Source of the DNA: Solwaraspora sp. WMMD406 | GTDB lineage: Bacteria > Actinomycetota > Actinomycetes > Mycobacteriales > Micromonosporaceae | DNA: 64,000 nucleotides | Reading direction: 5' to 3' | Assembly (NCBI RefSeq): GCF_029626025.1 | Contig: NZ_JARUBF010000001.1 | Span: 3,782,001 to 3,846,000 of the forward strand | Shown: positions 59,947 through 64,000 of the stretch, in pieces | How the letters are laid out: the number at the start of each line of letters is the position of its first letter | How positions within the stretch are numbered: the stretch's first letter is position 1 | The notes under the pieces: generated by a model | The model's input: only the letters and a program-made list of their open reading frames with translations | Database searches by the model: none | Told to the model about the DNA's origin: nothing | Translations under genes and position numbers: made by a program

Positions 59947-61121
59947 GCGGCCGGCTCCAGCCAGATCATCGGCGGGATCTTGTTGGTACGGTCCACCCGG
60001 TGCAGCCGGGCCACCCGCTCGACGGCGACCGCCCCCGGCTGGTGGCCGGCGACGACGCCGAGATCGAAGAACTGGCGCAGCAGCCGCTGCCGTACGGCGT
60101 CGGCGGTGGCGTCACCGGTGAAGTGCACGGTCACCCGGCTGACCGAGTGCCGTTCGCCGGGCGCGCGGGTCAGCACCAGCTGCGCGTCACGGACCCCCGG
60201 CTCGCCCCGTACCACCTCCAGGACCATGCCGATTCCGACCAGCGCGCCGTGAAGTTTGATCGCGTCGTCGGCCCGGCCGAGCACCCGCAGCCCATCCGGT
60301 CGGCCGCAGGCGCACCGCTGCGCCGCCACCCGGTCCCCGAGCCGGTAACGGACGGTCGGCACCGTCCACCCGTCACCCACTCTGGACAGCAGCGCGCCGT
60401 CGTCGTCCGGTTCCAGCACCTGATCGGGCATCAGATGCAACACCGACGTGCCGCACTCGGGGGTGCCGGTGGCGATGACGTACGTCTCTACCGAGCCGTA
60501 GTTGCCCCACAGCCGCACCGGGCCGAACGCCTCTCGTACCACGGTTGCCTTCTCCTCGGTCCACGGTTCGGCCATCCAGATGATCTTCTCTATGGGTGAT
60601 CCGCCGCCGGCGTCGAGCACCCCACGGGCGAAGTCGGCCAGGGCGGTCGGGGTACCGGCGACCGCGTTGACGCGTAGCCGCCGCAGCGTCGGCAGCCACT
60701 CGCCGACCTCGTCCGGGGCGATCGGCCCGAACGGGGCGACGTCGCTGCCGCTGCGCTGCGCCAACGCCTGCATGTAGTAGTGCGAGGCCCACAACCGTCC
60801 GGGGGTGAACAAATTGAGCAGGAAGTCCCCTGCGCCCAGCGGGCGCCACTGACGGAGCAGCCGGTCGAGTCCCTGATGGTAGGCGACGAAGGTGAGCTTG
60901 GGCCGCCCGGTCGTGCCGCCGCTGGACATCAGCACCCCGCCGCCCGATCGGGTCACCGCCCGGGACACCGCGAGGATCTCGTCCGGGCCGGTGATGGCCA
61001 GATCAGCCAGCCGAGTGGCGTCGGCGGGCACCGCCGGACCGCCGCTGGCCGCGATCAGCCGTGCCTGGTCGAGCAGCCCGGACCACGGCACCATGCCGAT
61101 CACCGTCGCGGCGGCGGTCAT
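59943..61121 (-). CDS. Adenylate-forming ligase, PaaK-like
   Basis: A 392-residue ANL-superfamily enzyme of the phenylacetate-CoA ligase size class. The phosphate loop is MSSGGTTGRPKLTF (65-78), LWGNYGSVETYV is motif A5, YRLGDRV is A7, and the terminal DRTNKIPP supplies a candidate catalytic Lys. It is intact, unlike the protein at 4651. A CGRPDGLRVLGRADD segment with preceding CAC may bind zinc. It activates an unknown carboxylic acid. ATGA overlap with the ATP-grasp gene upstream. Confidence 0.85.
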   Translation of the reverse strand: MTAAATVIGMVPWSGLLDQARLIAASGGPAVPADATRLADLAITGPDEILAVSRAVTRSGGGVLMSSGGTTGRPKLTFVAYHQGLDRLLRQWRPLGAGDFLLNLFTPGRLWASHYYMQALAQRSGSDVAPFGPIAPDEVGEWLPTLRRLRVNAVAGTPTALADFARGVLDAGGGSPIEKIIWMAEPWTEEKATVVREAFGPVRLWGNYGSVETYVIATGTPECGTSVLHLMPDQVLEPDDDGALLSRVGDGWTVPTVRYRLGDRVAAQRCACGRPDGLRVLGRADDAIKLHGALVGIGMVLEVVRGEPGVRDAQLVLTRAPGERHSVSRVTVHFTGDATADAVRQRLLRQFFDLGVVAGHQPGAVAVERVARLHRVDRTNKIPPMIWLEPAA

Positions 61122-62128
61122 CGCCGGCTCCGCTCGGCGGCCAGCCAGCCGGCGTGCCCGGCCAGGTACGCCTGGAACCGGGCCTGCACGATCTCGCGTC
61201 CGGCGGCGTCCTGCTCCGGGATGCCGTTGAAGCCCACCGCGCCGTCCAGTTCGATCTCCGAGACCCAATGCCGTTCACCGTCGTGGAGGAAATCCAGTGT
61301 GAAGTATGGCGTCGGTAGCCGCTGCGCCGCGTACGCGACCGCGTCGGCGAGTTCGGCCGGCAGACCCGAATAGCCCCGCTCGTGCCGTCCGCCGGTGGAC
61401 TTGGTGACCATCAGGCAGTAGCCCTCTTTGACGCCGTACAGCACGGTGTGCGCCTGCCCGTCGACCACGTACACCCGCTGTTCGCGGACGCCGGGCAGGT
61501 AGGGCTGGGCGACCAGCGCGGTGTCGGATCCGCCGGCCAGACCGATCACGCCTTTCAGGTCGTGCGTGTTGTGCACCACCGAGATACCCAGGCCCATGCC
61601 CCAGTAGGCGGGTTTGACGATCAGCGGGAACGGCAGGGCGGCCAGCGCCGCGTCGTTGCGGCCGGCCATCGCCTCCCGGCCGCTGCCGACCCGGACCGTC
61701 GGCAGCATGGGGATCGGGCTGTCGGCCAGGTGCAGCACGGTGGCGAGCTTGTCTTCGCCGAGGTAGGACAGGTCGGGCGGGATCGGCAGGTAGAAGCCGA
61801 GCCGTTGCAGGATGGTGAACAGGAACACCTGGTTGCAGACGTCCTGGGTCTGGTGCGGCAGCGAGTACAGCGAGGTGACGAAGATCGTGTCGGCTGGCGT
61901 CACCAGGTCGCCGTCGAGGTAGACCTTCGGCTGCTTCGGGTCACTGGCGTCGACCGCGACCTCTTCGGGCTTGTTCAACGTGAGGTCGAGGCCGAGACCG
62001 GCGGCGACCTTCCGGTACGGCCCCCACACGGCGTCCTCTTCGGCCTGCCGTAGCCAGGCGGTGCCCCGATCGGGATAGATCCAGCTCAGTCGACGCGCCG
62101 TGGTGGGCGCGGCCGTGTCGTCGGTCAA
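61118..62128 (-). CDS. ATP-grasp ligase
   Basis: A 336-residue ATP-grasp protein. LPFPLIVKPAYWGMGLGISVV (about 190-210) holds the ATP-binding Lys and Gly-rich loop, and TLDFLHDGERHWVSEIELDGAVGF the metal-binding Glu residues. The fold resembles RimK/D-Ala-D-Ala ligase enzymes, which join a carboxylate to an amine through an acyl phosphate. TTG 62128 was selected for the AGGAG site 6 nt upstream; the frame continues to 62329 without coding character. It sits between two adenylating ligases, suggesting amide bond formation in a small metabolite. Confidence 0.84.
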   Translation of the reverse strand: MTDDTAAPTTARRLSWIYPDRGTAWLRQAEEDAVWGPYRKVAAGLGLDLTLNKPEEVAVDASDPKQPKVYLDGDLVTPADTIFVTSLYSLPHQTQDVCNQVFLFTILQRLGFYLPIPPDLSYLGEDKLATVLHLADSPIPMLPTVRVGSGREAMAGRNDAALAALPFPLIVKPAYWGMGLGISVVHNTHDLKGVIGLAGGSDTALVAQPYLPGVREQRVYVVDGQAHTVLYGVKEGYCLMVTKSTGGRHERGYSGLPAELADAVAYAAQRLPTPYFTLDFLHDGERHWVSEIELDGAVGFNGIPEQDAAGREIVQARFQAYLAGHAGWLAAERSRR

Positions 62129-62183
62129 TGCCTTCTCCTGTGCGGGTGCGCCGGCGGGCAGACGGGCGGGCAGGTGGGCGGGT

Positions 62184-63083
62184 TCAGGTGCCGACCGGGT
62201 CGCCGACGAAGGCGGCCACGGTCCGGGCGAAGCGGTCCGGTTCCTCGACGAACGGCAGGTGACCACTGTGGTCGAACATCTCCAGCCGGGCCTGCGGTAT
62301 CGCGTCGCGGAGCCAGCGGCCCAGGTCACCGGGGTAGACCTGACTGCGGGTGCCGTGGATCAGCAGGGTCGGCACGGGGATCGACCGGATCCGGTCACGC
62401 CAGTCGGCGGCGATGGCCTCGCGGAGCAGCGCCGCGACGGCGTCCGGCTCGCAGTCGCAGGCCTCGTCGGTCAGCACGGACAGCGTCGCCGGATCAGGAC
62501 CACCCCGGTCTGCGGCGGTGTCGCCGTCTCCGGCAGTGTCGACGGCTCCGCTGTCCTCGCCGTCTCCGGCGTCCTTGGTGTCTGCGGTGTCCTCGCCGTC
62601 CGCGGCGGCGAACGAGTTACGGACCAGCCCGGCGGCGAACGCGGGATAATCGCTGGTGACGCTCTGCACGATGGCGGAGGCACCAGCCGCGTCCAAGGCG
62701 CCGAACGCGCCGTACGGCCAGTCGTCGTCGACCAACAGCCGAGGAGTCTGTTCGACGGAGACCAACCGCCGGACCCGGTCGGTGCCGAACCGTTCCAGGT
62801 AGCCGTAGGTCACTGTCGCGCCCAGTGACCAGCCGAGCAGCGTGATGTCGGTCAGTCCGAGTTCGTCGATCGTGGTGTGCAACTGCGCGACGGCGTGCGC
62901 CAGGCTGGCGGGCCGCCCGGCGGTGGAGTTGTCGCCGTGGCCGGGCAGTTCGACCACCACCACCCGATGTCGGGCGGCGAGTCTGCTCACGGCGGCGCCG
63001 AAGAACTCGGCCGTGGCGGCCAGACCGGGCACCATGACCACCGCCGGCCGCTGGTCGTGCTGTCGATCGAGCAGTTCGATCAC
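62184..63083 (-). CDS. Alpha/beta hydrolase with acidic insertion
   Basis: A 299-residue alpha/beta hydrolase. Nucleophile Ser86 is in GWSLGAT, the oxyanion region in MVPGLAATAEFF and the base in DHSGHLPFVEEP. Residues about 160-196 form an Asp/Gly/Ala/Thr-rich low-complexity insertion in the cap, encoded by imperfect repeats. GTG 63083 overlaps the upstream ligase stop. In the operon it could release, cyclise or edit a thioester or ester intermediate. Confidence 0.85.
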   Translation of the reverse strand: MIELLDRQHDQRPAVVMVPGLAATAEFFGAAVSRLAARHRVVVVELPGHGDNSTAGRPASLAHAVAQLHTTIDELGLTDITLLGWSLGATVTYGYLERFGTDRVRRLVSVEQTPRLLVDDDWPYGAFGALDAAGASAIVQSVTSDYPAFAAGLVRNSFAAADGEDTADTKDAGDGEDSGAVDTAGDGDTAADRGGPDPATLSVLTDEACDCEPDAVAALLREAIAADWRDRIRSIPVPTLLIHGTRSQVYPGDLGRWLRDAIPQARLEMFDHSGHLPFVEEPDRFARTVAAFVGDPVGT

Positions 63084-64000
63084 CGGACACCTCCGGTCAG
63101 GCCCAGCAACGTCCGTAGCATCGGTTTGTCGACCTTGCCGACTGGTGTCCGGGGAATCGCCGGCACGATCCGTACGGTCCCGGTCAGCCCACGTGCCGCG
63201 AGGATCTCCGTGACGGCTTTGGTGACGTCGTCGTCGGAGTGTCCACCGGCGGCGATCGCGGCCACCGCCACCTCGGCGCGGAATTCGCCGGGGTGTACGG
63301 CCAGGCAGACGGCTGCCGCCACGGCGTCGGCGGTGCTCAGTTCCCCGTCGAGGACCGGCGCGGGCAGCGGTCCGTCCGTAGCGGCCAGCGTCTCGGACAC
63401 CCGACCCAGGATCCGGTAGCCGCCGTCGGTGGTTCGGATGGCCACGTCGCCGGTCCAGAACTCGGGCCGGCGGAAGGTGCGGGCGTTCGCGTCGGGTGCG
63501 TCGACGTACCCTTCGCTGGTGCAGTCGGAGTAGAGCACCAGCTCACCGATGTCGGGGCGGCCGGGCACGAAGGGCTCCAGCCGGGTGCCGACGCCGCGTA
63601 CCGGCCGCATCAGTCCGTCGCTCTGCAGCACGTCGGCCATGTTGCCCAGCGCCAGCCCGAACTCGGTCGAACCGTAGATCTGCCGGATGTGGATGCCGAG
63701 CACGTCGGCGGCGTCCCGGACGGTCGCCGGGTCGAGGTAGGCGCCACCGCACAGCGGCCGGCGCAGTGCCGGCAGCGGCGACCGACCCCGCCGACGGGCG
63801 GCACCGATCAGGTCGGCGTAGTGCTGCGGCAACGCGCTGGTCACGGTCGCCTGGTGCGCGACCAGTTGGTCCAGTAGGACGTCTGCCGGGGCCTGCGGGT
63901 CGGCCAGCACCAGTTCGGCACCGGTCAGCAGTGCGGCGAACACGTGCAGGTCGGTGGCGTGCGCGACGTCGAGGGTGTGTCGGCAGAAGAACACGTCGTC
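63080..64000 (-). CDS. Acyl-CoA synthetase/AMP-binding ligase, 5' end beyond window
   Basis: The C-terminal about 305 residues of an ANL enzyme are visible; the N-terminus, including the phosphate loop, lies outside. RQIYGSTEFGLALGNM is motif A5, GELVLYSDCTSEGY and FWTGDVAIRTTDGGYRILGR are motifs A6-A8, and PRTPVGKVDKPML contains the catalytic Lys. It is the first visible gene of the minus-strand operon and is coupled (GTGA) to the hydrolase gene. Whether a carrier protein is fused or follows outside cannot be seen. Confidence 0.86.
   Translation of the reverse strand, partial: DDVFFCRHTLDVAHATDLHVFAALLTGAELVLADPQAPADVLLDQLVAHQATVTSALPQHYADLIGAARRRGRSPLPALRRPLCGGAYLDPATVRDAADVLGIHIRQIYGSTEFGLALGNMADVLQSDGLMRPVRGVGTRLEPFVPGRPDIGELVLYSDCTSEGYVDAPDANARTFRRPEFWTGDVAIRTTDGGYRILGRVSETLAATDGPLPAPVLDGELSTADAVAAAVCLAVHPGEFRAEVAVAAIAAGGHSDDDVTKAVTEILAARGLTGTVRIVPAIPRTPVGKVDKPMLRTLLGLTGGVR

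Noticed and set aside
1-64000. tRNA, rRNA, riboswitch or CRISPR elements
   Set aside because: Read through both strands without finding a cloverleaf, rRNA segment, aptamer core or spaced repeats that I could support; an Infernal/tRNAscan run would settle it.

Overview
The window is GC-rich actinobacterial DNA with frequent GTG and TTG starts and many 4-bp stop/start overlaps. The paired XRE(DUF5753)/DUF397 genes, multidomain secreted glycoside hydrolases and overall gene style suggest Micromonosporaceae (Micromonospora-like). That assignment is an inference, because no rRNA or other marker gene is present. I saw no tRNA, rRNA, CRISPR array, integrase or transposase.

Layout. 1-11.7 kb: a truncated GH5 glycosidase with a promoter and LacI-like operator, a UbiA-type prenyltransferase, a cytoplasmic NarL-type two-component pair, an unusual MbtH/broken adenylation-domain fusion, a His-rich small protein, a MaoC hydratase, a fused PabAB plus PabC (chorismate to p-aminobenzoate), an EAL-domain relic and an alpha/beta hydrolase. 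11.7-19.0 kb (minus strand): secreted hydrolases, namely a 1277-residue GH10 xylanase with several carbohydrate-binding modules, an M23 peptidase and an M14 carboxypeptidase with an inserted domain. 19.4-27.5 kb (plus strand): lipid kinase, dienelactone-hydrolase-like protein, GH92 mannosidase, GT4, SCP2-like protein and a glycogen-debranching-like enzyme, the last four tightly packed. 27.5-33.6 kb: accessory genes, namely a lipoprotein, XRE/DUF397, two Cys-rich or basic hypotheticals, and a STAND (NB-ARC) ATPase with nearly identical TPR repeats coupled to a small membrane protein.

33.6-40.9 kb is a roughly 7-kb island bounded by two 286-bp gapless direct repeats (about 94% identical by eye) of the 3' end of a serine-hydrolase gene. 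It carries a dehydrogenase/DegT aminotransferase/NUDIX operon, divergent from a remarkable XRE-STAND ATPase-HEAT-HUMPS fusion that is coupled to a GNAT acetyltransferase. This is the best candidate in the window for an undescribed system.

42.9-58.3 kb is a Wzx/Wzy-type polysaccharide locus. A UDP-GlcNAc 4,6-dehydratase (FnlA/CapE type), an RmlD-like reductase and an FnlC/CapG-type 2-epimerase should together make a UDP-2-acetamido-2,6-dideoxy-L-hexose (L-FucNAc or L-QuiNAc). Four GT4 transferases (one WbuB-like), an acyltransferase, flippase, polymerase and another SDR complete it. No initiating phosphoglycosyltransferase or chain-length regulator is in the window.

58.4-64.0 kb (minus strand, running off the end) is a tightly coupled set of adenylating ligase, alpha/beta hydrolase, ATP-grasp ligase, second PaaK-like ligase and MFS exporter. 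It looks like part of a small natural-product cluster that assembles amide- or ester-linked acyl units.
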